From Branchinecta lynchi (taxonomy: Eukaryota; Arthropoda; Branchiopoda; Anostraca; Branchinectidae), in NCBI GenBank assembly GCA_023053575.1, contig JAKZAP010000019.1, positions 744,001 to 808,000 of the forward strand: DNA of 64,000 nucleotides. The letters run 5' to 3'. Shown piece after piece: positions 9,331 through 21,715 of the stretch (position 1 is its first letter; each line of letters opens with the position of its first letter). A program made the position numbers and the translations under genes. The notes below the pieces were generated by a model that saw only the letters and a program-made list of their open reading frames with translations, was not told where the DNA came from and made no database searches.

Positions 9331-11193
9331 GTACGTGCTCGTCTTGCCGAACTGACCCTCTTAATTTTTTATGTTGTTGAACCCTTTATTCAAACAATGT
9401 TTACAACGGATACGTCAGCTATGATTCTTCATCAGCGATATTTTTTGAACCCGCATTTTTGAACCCGCGTAGCACCTTTCCTAACTTCTCCGTATTCTTA
9501 CTTTGGGCACGTGAATTTTTGTTTTGTTCACCTCTTAAACCAAAACAGTGAACAGACAAACTTACTTTAGTCAGTCTCAACTTAATCATCCATTCCCGAC
9601 TGGCTTGAAGGGTTATATGGGATTCTCTATAACAACTTCCAGACGCGACTTGTCAAAGGAAAGCTTGATATCCCCTTACAAGAACGACTTCTTTCTCCTT
9701 GACGAGACCTCGCTTGTAAATATTGTCTTTCGTCGCAGCCTCTTTTATGTGCCATTTGTCGCTTAAGTCAATTAAAACAATCTTTTCCAGTAGATTTGGA
9801 TTTCTTCACATAAACATTAGATTTCGTGGATCCTGAATTGTCGCGTATGATTTGGGATTGTTATGGGGGCCTTCTGCCGCTGAAAGAAGGAGAAAGAGAT
9901 TACCCTCTTTGGCTCTGAATCCGTTTCCGATGCCAAGTTTGCTGTATCATGGATCTATTTGAAAGCTATTGTCACCTCCTCAGGACCTTCGGGAAAGGAG
10001 TGGGGCTTTTTTTGCTTTCGAGATAAAATGTTTCTTGCAGGCGTCCTATCTTTGATGGAGTGTGCTTATCTGAAAGTATTTTTCACGAGTTGGAAAGCAA
10101 ATTACCCAAAATAACCTGAATAATCGCCGTACTCTGTTTTCTCACTCCCCGGAGGGTCTTTAGTTTCCTATTCTTTAGAATCATCACTTCGGCCTAACAC
10201 AAACCGTGGAAAAAGTCGCGCACCTTGCTGTCTAACCCTTCAGATTAACAGTAAGGATTGACTGTTTTTTTTACCATATAAAGAGGGCATAATAAGCTGT
10301 TTCTGCTAAGGAAATTTCGTACTGTCTACAGTTGTTCCAAGATTCTAAAGTAGTCTAAGACTTTAAAACCAGGGGATTTGGCTGTTCTATTGTTTCTCCA
10401 AGCCCATTGAATTGTTTAATTTTTTTTTGACGAGTGAGCTTTTCGAAAACAGTCGTCGGGATCATTGTACCCGTAAAGAGTACCCGTTCCAGAGTAGCAG
10501 TCAAATATACCAGAAACTTGGTTGAAATTCCAGACAGTCCTGGATTTTTACGGCTCCTCGTCTGAAATTCAGTGAATACATACACAACGTCTGGTTTGAC
10601 GAAAAGAAGGCTTGGATTTCAGTATTAGTTGGGTTTGGAAGTGTAAAAGGAAAAATTACACTGTTAAAAATTTCCTACGTTTTCATGAAGAAAATACCCT
10701 TATCAACATGTTTTAAAATGTCTGAGGTAAATCATCCTAGGTCTCGTTAGGGGGGGGGGGGGGTTGACACGAATTTTAGACGGGTCGAAAATTTTCTTCG
10801 TCGTTTCGTCATTTTGTATTTTGCTGACACGCGGGATAAAGAGGGTGTCTCGAGCTTTCAGCCAAAGTGGCGAGGGAGGGGGGGGGAGACTGAATGGAAT
10901 CCTTGACACTGAGCCCGAAATTCACTTAGGGCCAATTATACTTGCAAGCAAGACGGATGTAGAATCACGATTAGCGGTTTGCGCGTTGGTCTTGGTGAAC
11001 TTCAAGGGTGGACTCGGGAGAGCACTACGATCTCGCCAGGTATGTGATTCCATTTCTCGTTTACTAAGATTCGGATGTATTGTTGCTGATAGGTCTTCCG
11101 ACAAAGCATTCACAAAGAAATAACTCGGTTGTAGAATAAACGTGGTCGTACCCGAGCTGACCAAAACTACCATTGCAGCTTTCATGGGTAACA
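9331..11193. other. Anonymous AT-rich DNA
   Basis: No convincing gene. Open frames such as 10764-11123 on plus and 10922-11194 on minus overlap each other and resemble nothing I know. Long G runs occur at about 10749-10763 and 10875-10886. Confidence 0.5.
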
Positions 11194-11870
11194 TTAAAGC
11201 ACAATGGACACTTCTAATGCTTTACTTTGTATTAAATGCTTCACAAATAAACATTTCCGACTTCCTTTAGAAGGCGCTACGAAAATCGGTCGTTTTCTTG
11301 TTATCCCTTGTCTTTACCTCTCTGGCATTTCGGCGATCCAAATCTTAGGAGCTGGGACATCATGGCAGGAAATTCAAAAACTCCCAGCAACGCTTGATAG
11401 AAAAGGATATATTTGAGATGTCACCAAAGTCAAGCCGCAGATGCAGTTTACCTGATTGTTCTAATGTTTCATCAGAAGTTCCATGGCTTAAAGTGCCTAT
11501 TCAAAGTTTTTCTTGTGGAATAGTGTTGTGAAGCTTGATTAGCTTGTTTTATAAAACGTACCAGAATATGCAATAAGCTTATAAAAAATAGCATAGCTAC
11601 AATAATCATTCAATAACAAATAACCTATTCAAATCTGAATCATACAATCTGATTTATGCATAAAATAAAGATCTACCAAGTATTATAAGAAACATCACTT
11701 TTATCTTTGTCCAAGCTAGTAAATTGAGCATGTACTGGCCTAAAAAATTACGCTTTGAAATATCACAGAGAGGAAAATGTTGAAAAAGCTGCTGATCTAG
11801 GGGGTAAACATTGTTCCTAGGTTGTTACAGAGTGGGATGTGGTTAGTTTGATGTGCCCATTGAACTTTAA
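11194..11870 (+). mobile_element. R4 element copy 1, TTAA-flanked
   Basis: First of three near-identical-length copies (677 bp). It begins TTAAAGCACAATGGACAC and ends GTGCCCATTGAACTTTAA, so the ends are imperfect inverted repeats that include or abut TTAA. TTAA is the target site of piggyBac-type and Kolobok-type transposases. It has no transposase. A 70-codon ORF beginning MDTSNALLCIKCF lies near the left end; its counterpart in copy 3 has an early stop. Confidence 0.8.
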
Positions 11871-12328
11871 AGATGTTAACGAGTTAAAAAAAAATGAACG
11901 TCACTGAATGAGGAGTCGTAGCCCGAAAAATGACAAAGTAGATTTTTTTTAAAGAAAATATGCTACTCGCATGTAAGATAAGGAAAACAGCAGTGGATTC
12001 CTGGTCTGCAGTTCCTTTGCAAGGAAGCCGGAACACTGTTGGTTTTACTGCTACCATACGGAAGGTCGTCAAGGTTTCCTCTATGGTGTTCGCGCTCTTA
12101 GGACGAAACAGCCTTCCCATGGTTTTCAGTAGGGAATGAGAAAGCTTCGCGGGAAGTTGAAACTGAAAATAAAGTGAACTTGGAAAATTACAAATTTAAG
12201 TTAACTGCGCGGGAAAAGTACCGTCTGGAGAATTCTGATTAATAAAAACTAGTGTAGGGGCCTAAGCTGACATTCTTCATTCCTGGAATCTTGACGACCT
12301 GTGGGTTTTCCCGGAAGAAGAAAATGTT
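11871..12328. other. Anonymous DNA between R4 and R1 copies
   Basis: No repeat or gene recognised. The minus-strand frame 11884-12120 shows no family features. Confidence 0.5.
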
Positions 12329-12505
12329 ATTTGACGGTGCAAAACGGATAAGTCAGCAAACAACTCTGACAAGTTCATTTTCCAGCTTGAACGGCTTGAA
12401 GAGGACCCTTGCCAACAAGGGCCGAAATATAGCTCTAATAAAATGTAGCTGACTTATCCGTTTTGCACCGTCAAATATGATTCACAGTCAGCTTGGGCTG
12501 AAGGA
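12329..12505. repeat. R1 foldback with perfect 29-bp arms
   Basis: Arms at 12329-12357 and 12448-12476 are perfect reverse complements (core CGGTGCAAAACGGATAAGTC). The 90-bp spacer holds CTTGAAGAGGACCCTTGCCA and CTCTAATAAAAT, and the right side continues CAGTCAGCTTGGGCTGAAGG. This is a compact copy of the R1 family, a MITE-like inverted-repeat element. Confidence 0.85.
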
Positions 12506-15208
12506 ACATATAAGAAGAAAATGGACAGTCATTCCCCGCATTGCTTCCTGGCAGTTTTACCGATGTTCCTCGCGCAATGGACAATGGCTCCGTAATCTTG
12601 TTAAAACGTTCCTAATGTCAGTTTCAAGTCCAGAGCTCTGAAGAAAGCACTCCCAGGTGACTGTGAGTTTCCGTGTCTACTGGATATTGAACGCTCAGTG
12701 CGTTTTTCCCATCTTCGAGCGAGTTTAAAGAAGAAATTTTAGAAAGACATTGGAAAGTGAGTTTCAAAACCCAGTGGAATATTGCGATCATCTTCCTGAA
12801 AGTGTTTAAACATTCTTCGGTCCAAGGGAAAAGAGTTATCCAAATACGTAAAACACAGATAGAAATATTTATGTACAAATATCCCAATTCACTTTCACCT
12901 CCTGGAATTCTACAGCTGGATCTTTCTAAGAAATCGTCATCAAATCATGGTTTTCCGAAAACTTCATTATCAAATAGTTTATGGTCGTACCAAAGAAGGC
13001 ATACTTCAAAAGGGGCGTTTTCAATAAGACATGCAGGTTGTAGCGCGATGGAATGAATACCTCTGTGCATTAGCTGAAAGATTCATTTTCAAGTGACAAT
13101 AGTTGAGAGTTGGTATTTTTAAATGTATTTAAACAATAATGTTTCTCTTTACGTTCGTTCTAAAAACAAGTATTATTGAATGATCTCCATGCTTGTATGT
13201 TTGCTCCCGTAGGCCGCATTGCCTTTTTTTAGGGCAGACATGCAGTTTGTTCCAGGAACTATATTATTTTATGTGTTAATAAATAATCTGAAAATGTGAA
13301 GAAAAAAAATATGGTCGTGGACGCAGGCAACCATGCTCTGCTACGTCGGTGGGTATCTGGGGCCGGGAAAAATGCAGCTAACGTTTGCTAGGTTTCAGCT
13401 TGGTCATATTTTCTGGCGCCGATGGCGACGTTCAGAAAAGCATACCTTTACTGCATAGGCCTCTCAACCGCACATTTATTCTGTTGAAACTTTCAAACGT
13501 CTGCACGTGTAGGTCCTGTATCCTACTGAAAACAAGCAGCAAGAAGCAAGATGCTTAGAGAAAATATGGAAGCCATAATTCTTTATTACGTACCAGTTAC
13601 GTCTTGATCTCAAAGAAAGATGTAAGACCCGCTTCGCTCTTTCCCTTCTAATCCCCAAAAGTCATGAAGGTATAGACCTTGGAACGACCTGAAGCCAATC
13701 CTACTTGGCGCAGTAATGTTGTCTTATGACACCGTCAGGTCTGGAAAGGGAACCCCTACTGCTACATAATGGTAACGCATCCTTTTCTTGACGGTGGTTC
13801 TATATAGGAACTAAAAGTCTTTCTGAGTTACTCAAATTTATTGGGAGGCGCTGGAAATGTTTTTCTTTCTTCGTCTCGCTCTCATATAGCGGAGCTTTTT
13901 TGTGGGAGGGGTAATAAATTAATGCAAGATAAAGGTATGCACAGCTCGAGATGAAGAGAGCTGGAGTTTCGTTGCATAAATTATTAGTGGATCAGCTAGC
14001 TTTTCGCTGGCGTGTGCTTTAACAGATGTTGAAGACAATGTCATGGACTAGTTTAATGTTTAACTGGAAAGGGCTGGGATATGACAATCTAGTTACCGAT
14101 CCCTTATTCACTTAAATTGGCTTAAAGACCCGCTCAAAATGCGTTACTTTGTTATCCCCCTATTCACGAATAATCGATTTTCAAATAGTGGAATTTCCAT
14201 GTGATTTGTGGTACCTCTATGGGCTTCTATCCGTGTTGTATGCATTACCAGAAAGATTTATGATTTTTTTTTTGTTCAGAGACTAAGCAGTTCACCACTG
14301 CCAACTGAAAAGCCGCGTTTGTGTTGGGTGTGTGTACTGCGTCATAGAAGAATTTACGTTGTGGGGGCGTCGAAGATCTTCTGAACGTCGTAATAGAGCA
14401 GATAGTGGAAAATAAAAAAAAATCCCTTAGCAGAATCCAAATTATTCAGTGTATTCAACTAAATGACACAAAAATAAGTGGGCTTCTCAGTTAAAGTTTA
14501 AAGACCTGAGGCCAACTTTCAGCACCAAAAGCCACAATCTTTTGTGTATTAAAATCAGATAAAGCCTTATAATAGGTGGGTTAACACTTTATTATTTGTT
14601 GTTATAGTAGGCTATTGTTCTGCAAATATTTTGCATATCTTCGACTGCTCCTCTTGGTGGATCCGAGGGGTTACTCTCTAGTTGGGCAACTGTACAAACC
14701 TCCGTATGCACCGGGCACTTACTGCCACAAACGTCTTGGGAGTGAGTAATGCCTCGGACTGATGTTTTAGTTATACTTAACTATCGGGATGAAACAAAGG
14801 TCAAATGCCCTTGGTTTGAAGTTTGGAATCTAGACTTGATCTGACCTTGGTTTTGGGGACGGACATTTCCTAGAAACTTGCGATTCAGTATGAATGGGTA
14901 ATCCGACTCGAGTGAAAACTTGTCGTGGTACGAGGAAATGCCCTAAAATTTACGTATGTAGGTCCAAATCGTATCAAGTGACGATGTGGGGGGACCTAGA
15001 GGGGGCACTATTTACACGGAAACTATTTGACCGCCTTGTTTACTTTCTTCTTCAGTCTTCCTGTAACACAGTCAAGTGGTGATGGAACTTTACCAGGGAC
15101 TTTTACCGTGACAAACAACTAGAAAGATAATTTTTGTTTGCGCTTCAAAGTCTACAGGCCTCCAATGACGAAGTCATGTAGACCGTCGAGAGCCCAAAGG
15201 AAAAATAA
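12506..15208. other. Anonymous AT-rich DNA with one R8 copy
   Basis: Apart from the R8 segment at 14094-14260 I see no gene or repeat that I can support. ORFs are short and unlike known families. A possible truncated LINE-like tail (AATAAATAATCTGAAAA) occurs near 13277. Confidence 0.45.
14094..14260 (+). repeat. R8 family copy 1
   Basis: Shares CTTATTCACTTAAAT, AAAATGCGTTACTT, and GATTTGTGGTACCTCTATG with 49918-50090. No inverted ends are visible, so the element type is unknown. Confidence 0.55.
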
Positions 15209-16129
15209 ACAAGACCAAAGGTTTCGATGGAATCGCAAAATTACATTTGATTCAAACAATTGGGTCATGTCTTCGCCATTCAGTCTTCGTCAGATTCCTT
15301 GAATACTGTTACTGTTAAAATAAAGTTCAAAAAATGGATTCCGCATGTCTCCTTGCACCGATACCGAATCTCTAATCGGTTTCAGAAACAACTTTGAGCT
15401 TCAACCAAATTCCCAGCCGAATTAGTGATACACCATTTTGTCCAGCAGGAAAACTAAGTTCAGATATGGATTCAGCTGACCTCCTTACCCCCTCAATGAA
15501 GATCTTATTAGCTTATAAAACATACATGTTTTTACCGTAAATTGACGTAAATTGAACTTGACCTGTACATTACCCAGTGAATCCTCCTTGAACTACATAC
15601 TCGCTAGAACAACGCTATTTCCTCGTTTGAACATTATATATCAACCCCTTCGACCGTCGATTACACTAGGTCTCTTCGAAGTTCATAGTATAAACAAATC
15701 AATGTCGGCATCCACGAGCGCAGAGCTATTATGATTTGAGAAAAAAGGGATAGTACTGCTATAGCCAAAAATTGGTCAACAAACTTTGTGTCGCTTTTTC
15801 GCTGGATTCCGGGTGAACTACTTGTCCGGCAAGAAAACAACTTTCATATTCAATTCTGCGTGTCTCCTTATCCGTAAATCAACTATCTCAGTAGCTTTAG
15901 ACAAAAAAAAATTTGTTGTCCCTTAATTTGAAACCCCCGCCTCTAAATGTAGGGCTACAGGGCCTATCTATGAACTTAACCTTACCCTTGACCCACAGAA
16001 TCCTCACACCAAGTTTCATCGAAATATATCATTCCCTTCCAGAGTAATCGTGCTCACAGACAGAGGGACAGACGGACATTTTTTGCGATGTCATAGGTAT
16101 CCCTCTACTTACGTTTTGGGATCCCAAAG
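15209..16129 (-). repeat. R2 family copy, minus orientation
   Basis: Read on the minus strand it starts TTTGGGATCCCAAAACGTA with GTCCGTCTGTCCCTCTGTC inside that end, continues through tandem CCGGAAT/ACCGGAAA units, and ends with the CTGGCGAAGACTGA region and ATCGAAACCTTTGGTCTTG. It is diverged but nearly full length (about 920 bp). Confidence 0.8.
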
Positions 16130-16350
16130 AAAAATGAAGGAAACGTAGCACTTAATATAGGGGAATAGCCCTTGAGATAAATCGGGTCCGAAGGTTGCAG
16201 GTTCAAATCGCACTTGAGTAGCGTCTTTTTCTCAGTTCATTACTTTTATTCTTCCTGTAACAATTGCTGTATCAACTCTTAGATCCTTTCTGTCCTTAGA
16301 AAGCGCTCCGAGTTTCTTGCCTTTTCTTCTTTCGTGAAAATAAAAACATA

Positions 16351-17082
16351 GGGGAGAGGGGGGCAGGTTCGTTACGTTTTTGCTTTTTTGCATACCAAGA
16401 TTTTGTTTTAGAGTCTGTTGATTCCATTTTTTTCGACTGTTTAGAATCATGTCTTAGCTGCTATTGTTACCTTGTAGAATCTTGTTACCTGGAATAGTTT
16501 CTTCGCAAATCTTTTTTTCCTATTAGCTACTTTCTTCCGGACCTGCCCCCAGACCGGGGCAACGGGGGCAGGTTCGGACATGGCTGGGGCAGTTCCGAAC
16601 ATCATTTTTGTTTTAACCCAGGAAGGACTTTCAAGAAAGTTGTATACACATTTTTTGCTTTTCCTTTCGCTGCCTCAATTCAGTTTCGTTCATTTGCTTC
16701 CGTTTGACAAAAACTGCACAAGTATACCGTCACTTTATCAACATCTGTTATTAAAATCCGGATATCCTCTTACGGCAGGATCTGAATATGACTTTATGAG
16801 CCTTTTTGCTTTTTACTGAAGTGGGTTTAGAACTACCAAAATGAGGTGCCAACCCCATGACGTAGAACTCCATTTCGCGCAAAAAAGGGACACTAGCATC
16901 GTTTCGCTATGATAGCACGAGTGTAACTGCGGGAATTTTTTTCAGAAGAAGTGTATAGATGTAACAGCTCTGAAAAACAATTTCGCGTAATTTAAATTTC
17001 AACATCGAGGTTTGCAGAGCCGATGTCCGGACCTGCCCCGATGACGGACCTGCCCCTATGACGGACCTGCCCCCCTCTCCCC
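16351..17082. mobile_element. TIR element with G-rich ends and repeated subterminal motif
   Basis: Ends are perfect 18-bp inverted repeats GGGGAGAGGGGGGCAGGT, flanked by TA on both sides (16349-16350, 17083-17084). The motif GGGGCAGGTCCG (or its complement) is repeated three times in tandem at the right end and again in the middle at about 16545-16575. No transposase; 732 bp. Short subterminal motif arrays are typical of DNA transposons in which transposase binds several sites. The superfamily is not determined. Confidence 0.8.
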
Positions 17083-17518
17083 TAGTATACTATAATTCTC
17101 AGCAGTCCAACATCGTCGAAATAGCGCGTAAAAAGCGTGTGACTCGAAAATCTAGCCCTGTGAGTGTTCTAGGGCGTTGACCGAGTCAGTACTCATTATT
17201 ATTTGGGATAGAAGGGAATTCCAACAGTTCACCATTCTGTCCTAGAAGGATAAGTACCGAAACATAGTTTTATTTGCGCATCAGTGACTTTAGACCCCCC
17301 CCCCCCCCTCCTTACTGCGCTATCCATGTTTATTATTTTCCTCGTATTCTTGTACGAAAAAACCGCGGTCCAATGTTGTTTCGCCCTTCGTAACTCTCTT
17401 CGGCTGGTTTCAGTCGTTTTTGTGTTTCCGAACTGTTATTTCGTTGCTTGCTTGTAGGCAAAAAAGTAGTTCTGCTATTTCAGTCAATAGTTTTTGGGCA
17501 TACAAAAACGCTAGTGAC

Positions 17519-17925
17519 GGCATACCTACGACGTCGTAAGGTTTGTCCGTCTGTCTGTGAGTCCGTCAATTAGCACAATAACGTTCGAAAGGGGTTGAGA
17601 TATTTTGTTGAAAAGGAAATGTATGATTCATTGGATCAAAGTACAGATGAGGTCATAAATTGTAGCCTGTATTTTTGGGAGAATGGGGGGTTAAGAATGA
17701 AGGGTGAACATCTTTTTATGCTTGTAAAATAGTCGTTTAGGGGTAAGGAGACATGTTTAATCCGTGTCTGAACTTTCGTTTCTTGTCGATCAAGTAGTTC
17801 CCCGGTATGTGGTCAAAACTAGAAATTAGGCAGAAGTAAAAGCACAGTCTAGATAATCCGATGTGGGTCCAAACAAATATTCAATTTTCGAAACCTTTGA
17901 TCTTGTCTCCCTTTCGTGGCTCCTG
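17519..17925 (+). repeat. R2 family, internally deleted copy
   Basis: The left part (GTAAGGTTTGTCCGTCTGTC, TTAGCACAATAACGTTCGAA, TTGAGATATTTTGTTGA) joins the right part (CGGTATGTGGTCAAAACTAG, AGGCAGAAGTAAAAGCA, CGAAACCTTTGATCTTGTC). The end palindromes have decayed. Confidence 0.65.
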
Positions 17926-18109
17926 TATTCGATGGGATGCGAACCCGATATTGTCTGGAATGGCCGTTCACCAGATCCACGGGCATATTAGATGTCTGAG
18001 CCTATCGCCATAACTAATTTCGCGATTTCATCATACCTATTTTTGTCCTGTACTAGTATTGACTCTCGCGGTTTGCGGAAATTGTGGAATCGACCATCGT
18101 TTCTTAATT

Positions 18110-18210
18110 CCGTGGTATTGTCTGGATACCTCGTCAACCCCTCGCCTCTATTGTGCTCTAATCTGCGATGATAGTAAAAACTCGAGCGGTGATAAGTGAC
18201 CTCCCTATAA
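18110..18210 (+). repeat. Local direct duplication, copy 1
   Basis: Resembles 19180-19290: GTATTG.C.GGATACC, CC.CTCG.CT.TATTGT, a GTGATGA.GGGTCTCCCT-like end. The two copies lie about 1.1 kb apart in direct orientation and are diverged. Confidence 0.4.
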
Positions 18211-18603
18211 GAAAATAATACTACCGAAATGTTTGGGAAATCGCGGTAATGACTTTGCGGTGTTGACGGCCGCTGCTTTTATTTTTGCGGTATACTCTAT
18301 ATCTCTAATACGCCAGTGATTCTCGGGAAGAACAAGAAAACGTTGCATCAACGACTCAAACTCAACAACTCAATTCTGTGTTAACCAATCACGGCGATGT
18401 TTGGGAGAAGCTGTGATACCGCTTCCAGCTCTTCCGCTAAGTCCAGGACGATTTTGCATTGGCAAGAAGAGCTAGTCATCAAGAGTATTGACTTCATACC
18501 GCATTGTATGCCACCCGTCGTGTTTGGGGATCCCCGTGATGGTTTTCCGATATTGATAGTTGCCATTTTTTTTCGCTAGTCTTGTCTCCGCGGTGTTGAC
18601 GTT

Positions 18604-18686
18604 CTTTGTCCGTCCGAGTGGTTAGGGTGATGGACTCGAAGTCTTCTTGTCCCATTTGTGGCGGAGGTTCGAGTCTCGATGGTGCC
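18604..18686 (+). other. Degenerate tRNA-Ser(CGA)-like sequence
   Basis: The A-box region TCCGAGTGGTTAGGGTGATG, the block GGACTCGAAGTC and a B box AGGTTCGAGTCTC occur at tRNA-like spacing, followed by GTGCCA. The pattern is closest to a serine tRNA with CGA anticodon and a long variable arm. The acceptor stem does not pair and the anticodon stem pairs poorly, so this is a tRNA pseudogene or the head of a tRNA-derived SINE, not a working gene. Confidence 0.35.
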
Positions 18687-18844
18687 AACCGTTTTGTTTG
18701 AGCCTAGGGTTAGTAGCGTGACCACGTTAGACAGTCTAAAGGTCAACCCAGCTCCAAATTTTTACCTCGAGACATCTGGCGAGATATGTCACCAGGACAG
18801 AGAATCGAAGATAAGCCCCGGCAGTAATGCCTGTGGTATTTTTG

Positions 18845-19110
18845 TTATTACCCACTATTATGTTTCATTCTGGTCAAAACTGGAACGAAGAAATTCAAAA
18901 GATAGTTACCACCATCATCACTCAAAGGTAAACAAAACTGGCTAAAGTCATTGACTCTAGTCTGTGATTGGTCCAAACGCTCCAAAGATACGTTTCGGAA
19001 TGGCGTAGATAGAATTTTTCCATCTCGACTCTCTTACGTTTTCAGCGTCTTTTCTTCCCAATTTCGACCGTAAGACGGTCTTATTACCAGTTGTGACTAT
19101 AGTGGGGTCC
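18845..19110 (+). repeat. R7 family copy 1
   Basis: Closely matches 32070-32356: TTACCACCATCAT.ACTCAAA, GTGA.TGGTCCAAAC, TTTTTCCATCTCGAC, TACGTTTTCAGCGTCTTTTC, CCCAATTTCGACCGTAAG, GACTATAGTGGGG. The inverted ends seen in the second copy are degraded here. Confidence 0.75.
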
Positions 19111-19179
19111 GAGTGTAAGGCATGTCGATGATGATGGCTTCCCCTTACCTCTTGTTTGTAATCGCGGCACTCTTCTTGT

Positions 19180-19290
19180 CGCTGTATTGACCGGATACCA
19201 CCGATCAGCCCCTCGTCTGTATTGTACTATTGTCTGTTATGTTAACAGATAATCCAGTGGTGATGACGGGTCTCCCTCACAGTAACATTA
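19180..19290 (+). repeat. Local direct duplication, copy 2
   Basis: Partner of 18110-18210; see that entry for the shared blocks. Confidence 0.4.
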
Positions 19291-20818
19291 GCAAGAGTGT
19301 TTTCTTCTTGACTAGGGGAAGGGGATTTCAATTAACTCGTATGGTACAGGGATCACACAGATATTCCACCGCTGGATGATTTCCCTGGCGACATGGGGAA
19401 TGATTTTCGTTGGCGGAACTAAAGATCCGGAAAATTGGGTTCAGGATCGATCTGGTATGCTGATGATGTCTCATTAATGAAGGTACGTCATGAAGATTGG
19501 AAATTTAAAAGTATCATTAGAGCGATCGATCCTAGCAAATCACTTTCTTGTGTTTTCCTCTACTTTTTCGGAACTGCTTTCTTTGCGATTCCATCTAGGT
19601 TTGAAACTGAATGGCTTTTGTTTTGTTGTTCAATTGAACGTCCTCTGTTTGAATGGCCTTTTGTTGTTTTCTGTGAGGATCTCTGTGTTTTCTCCGGTAT
19701 TTCTTTATCCGAAATTAGACTTTTCATTTCGTAGAATTTAGAAAGGCTTGGGCCTTTTTTTTGTATTATTAATCGTATTGAGTTATTTATCTTCAAGTTT
19801 TTGGCGCTGAAATATACATTTGTGGATGTTTCTCCCTGTTGTAGCAATCGGCGCACTTGACCTACGTTACCATTTTAGGGTTTCTAAATATTCCTTCAGC
19901 CCAAGCTGACTCCGAATTATATTGTGTGGAGCTATTGCCCTGTTCTCAGCAGTTCTAGCTGAAACACGGTAGTAAAATCTTCCCCAGACTGAGGCTTTGC
20001 TGGGTTGTGACCGGTCGCAATGGAGATGGCGCCAGTCTCGGGTAGCAGCTTCTCTTAAGACCCACGACGACAGTGCTTTCCGATCAGATTTTTGAGGACA
20101 GTTTGGTTGGCTATCATCAAACCAAGTACGATAGGCTTTTTTTTTTTTTTTCATCGTATCACGCATTGTTGTTTTGCAAATTTGAACTAAGTCTCCGTTT
20201 TCTTCCTTGCTTTCTCAGCCAACCATGATATTGCACAAGATAATCTGATTGGCGGGCAAAGTTTGATTCCTCTGAACTTGGGTATCAGGGTCACAGCGGC
20301 TAGTCCCATTTGTTGATGACAATAATCGAGTCGAAAATTGAGCGTGAGAATAATTTTCAGATGTGCTTGAAGACATGTGCTATATGGCCTAAAATTCATG
20401 TGAATTACTTGGAATGCGTAAGTCGGCTAGTGTCTACAGTTACGAACACACTGTCCTATTCTCGCAGTCGGATGCAAATTTCCTATATCACTCCGAAATT
20501 TTGGTGCATCGCATCGAGGTTTCCGACAGCGACGCAAATTTTCGCTCGCGAAACCATTACCACACGAACTTGTACTAAACACCCTTCATAAAATTTCTTC
20601 CAGATCAGTTTTTTAGGTCCATAGATGGGCTTCCATAAAGTAAACAATGACACCTTACGTCTTGGTGTACGTTTAACCAGGTTTGTTTGACTATTTTCAA
20701 TTCCTCCCTTGCTTACACATGTTTAAGACTGTTTATGATACATCTGCCTTCTACCCTGGCTTTATCCAAATCAGTTCTGTCAGACTCCATCAAGTTTGTC
20801 AGTTCAGGCTTCCGAGGA
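19291..20818. other. Anonymous DNA with a small R1 fragment
   Basis: An R1 end fragment (AAATATTCCTTCAGCCCAAG) lies at about 19886-19930 and a T15-type run near 20139-20152. Two plus frames and one minus frame overlap at 19435-19856 with no family features. Confidence 0.45.
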
Positions 20819-20950
20819 TAAATATTCCTTCGGCCCAAGCTGACTGCGAATCATGTTTGGCAGTGCAAAACGAACACGTCCGCTGAATTTTATTACAGCT
20901 CTGATAAAATTCAGCCGACATATCCGTTTTGCACATCCAAATCAGGCTTC
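20819..20950. repeat. R1 family, compact foldback copy
   Basis: AAATATTCCTTCGGCCCAAG, GTGCAAAACGAACACGTC and, in inverse, CAGCCGACATATCCGTTTTG flank a short AATTTTATTACAGCTCTGAT core. The spacer of the palindrome is only about 20-30 bp. Confidence 0.75.
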
Positions 20951-21541
20951 TGACTTCAGTGCTAACTGCTGTTGGACTTTTTCACGGTGCTAGTTGGCGA
21001 CTTTGTATGAATCGAAAGTCTAGTCCCCAATACCGTTCCATATAACTATACCAAGATCTCACTTGTGATTGTTATTGTTTCTCTGGTGCATCTGGCTGCG
21101 ATTTATCGTTGGACTTTATGAGGGGCGTATACGTCGCATCATACTTTTATTGCCACCACCATTTTATTGCGTCCCAAGAGATATGTCTGGTAGAAGCCGC
21201 CAATTCATCAACTTCGATTATTTTTCCAGTTCTGGCAGACAAAAACAATTAATTCAAAACCAGTTCCCCGTATTGGTGGCATTTGAAAGACTGAATGATT
21301 CGTCTTTTTTTCGACGCTTTCTTCTCCACTCCTCTTCGCATTTCATTCATGAGGGAAGCTGAATGGGCGTGATTAGTGGAAAGGGAAAATCTCCGTTTTG
21401 GTTTTCTTCATTGTTTCCTAAGCTTCTAGACGACGTCAGACGAGGACGAGGTGAAATGGTATATACTGACAGGCGATTGTCTTCTTCTGGAAAAGCTGCG
21501 AATAAAGTTGAAAGGGCCTATGATATGTGATCATCTGTTGC
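20951..21541. other. Anonymous DNA
   Basis: The frame at 21069-21362 is not recognised. No repeat seen. Confidence 0.4.
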
Positions 21542-21561
21542 CATATTTGACGGTGTAAAAT
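21542..21561 (-). repeat. R1 copy split by a LINE, left piece
   Basis: CATATTTGACGGTGTAAAA is the outer arm of R1. It breaks off into LINE sequence and R1 resumes at 23851 with CGGATAAGTCAG, exactly the next bases of the family. Confidence 0.75.
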
Positions 21562-21715
21562 GTATAAATTATTTATTTGACTAAATCAACGGCCAACAAG
21601 GGCCATATACATCTTCAAACAACAACAAGAAACAAAATTAACAATAACACACTATACTACATTACTCAAAACCGGGGGAAAGTTGCAAAACAGCAACTTC
21701 CCCCACGACACCTAT

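Noticed and set aside
11204..11416. 70-codon ORF of the R4 family as a conserved small protein
   Set aside because: It differs at about nine residues between two copies and has an early stop in the third; similarity follows from the repeat itself.
16162..16225. tRNA-like sequence with GGTTCAAATC B box
   Set aside because: No A box at the right distance and no pairing stems; a B-box match alone is too common.
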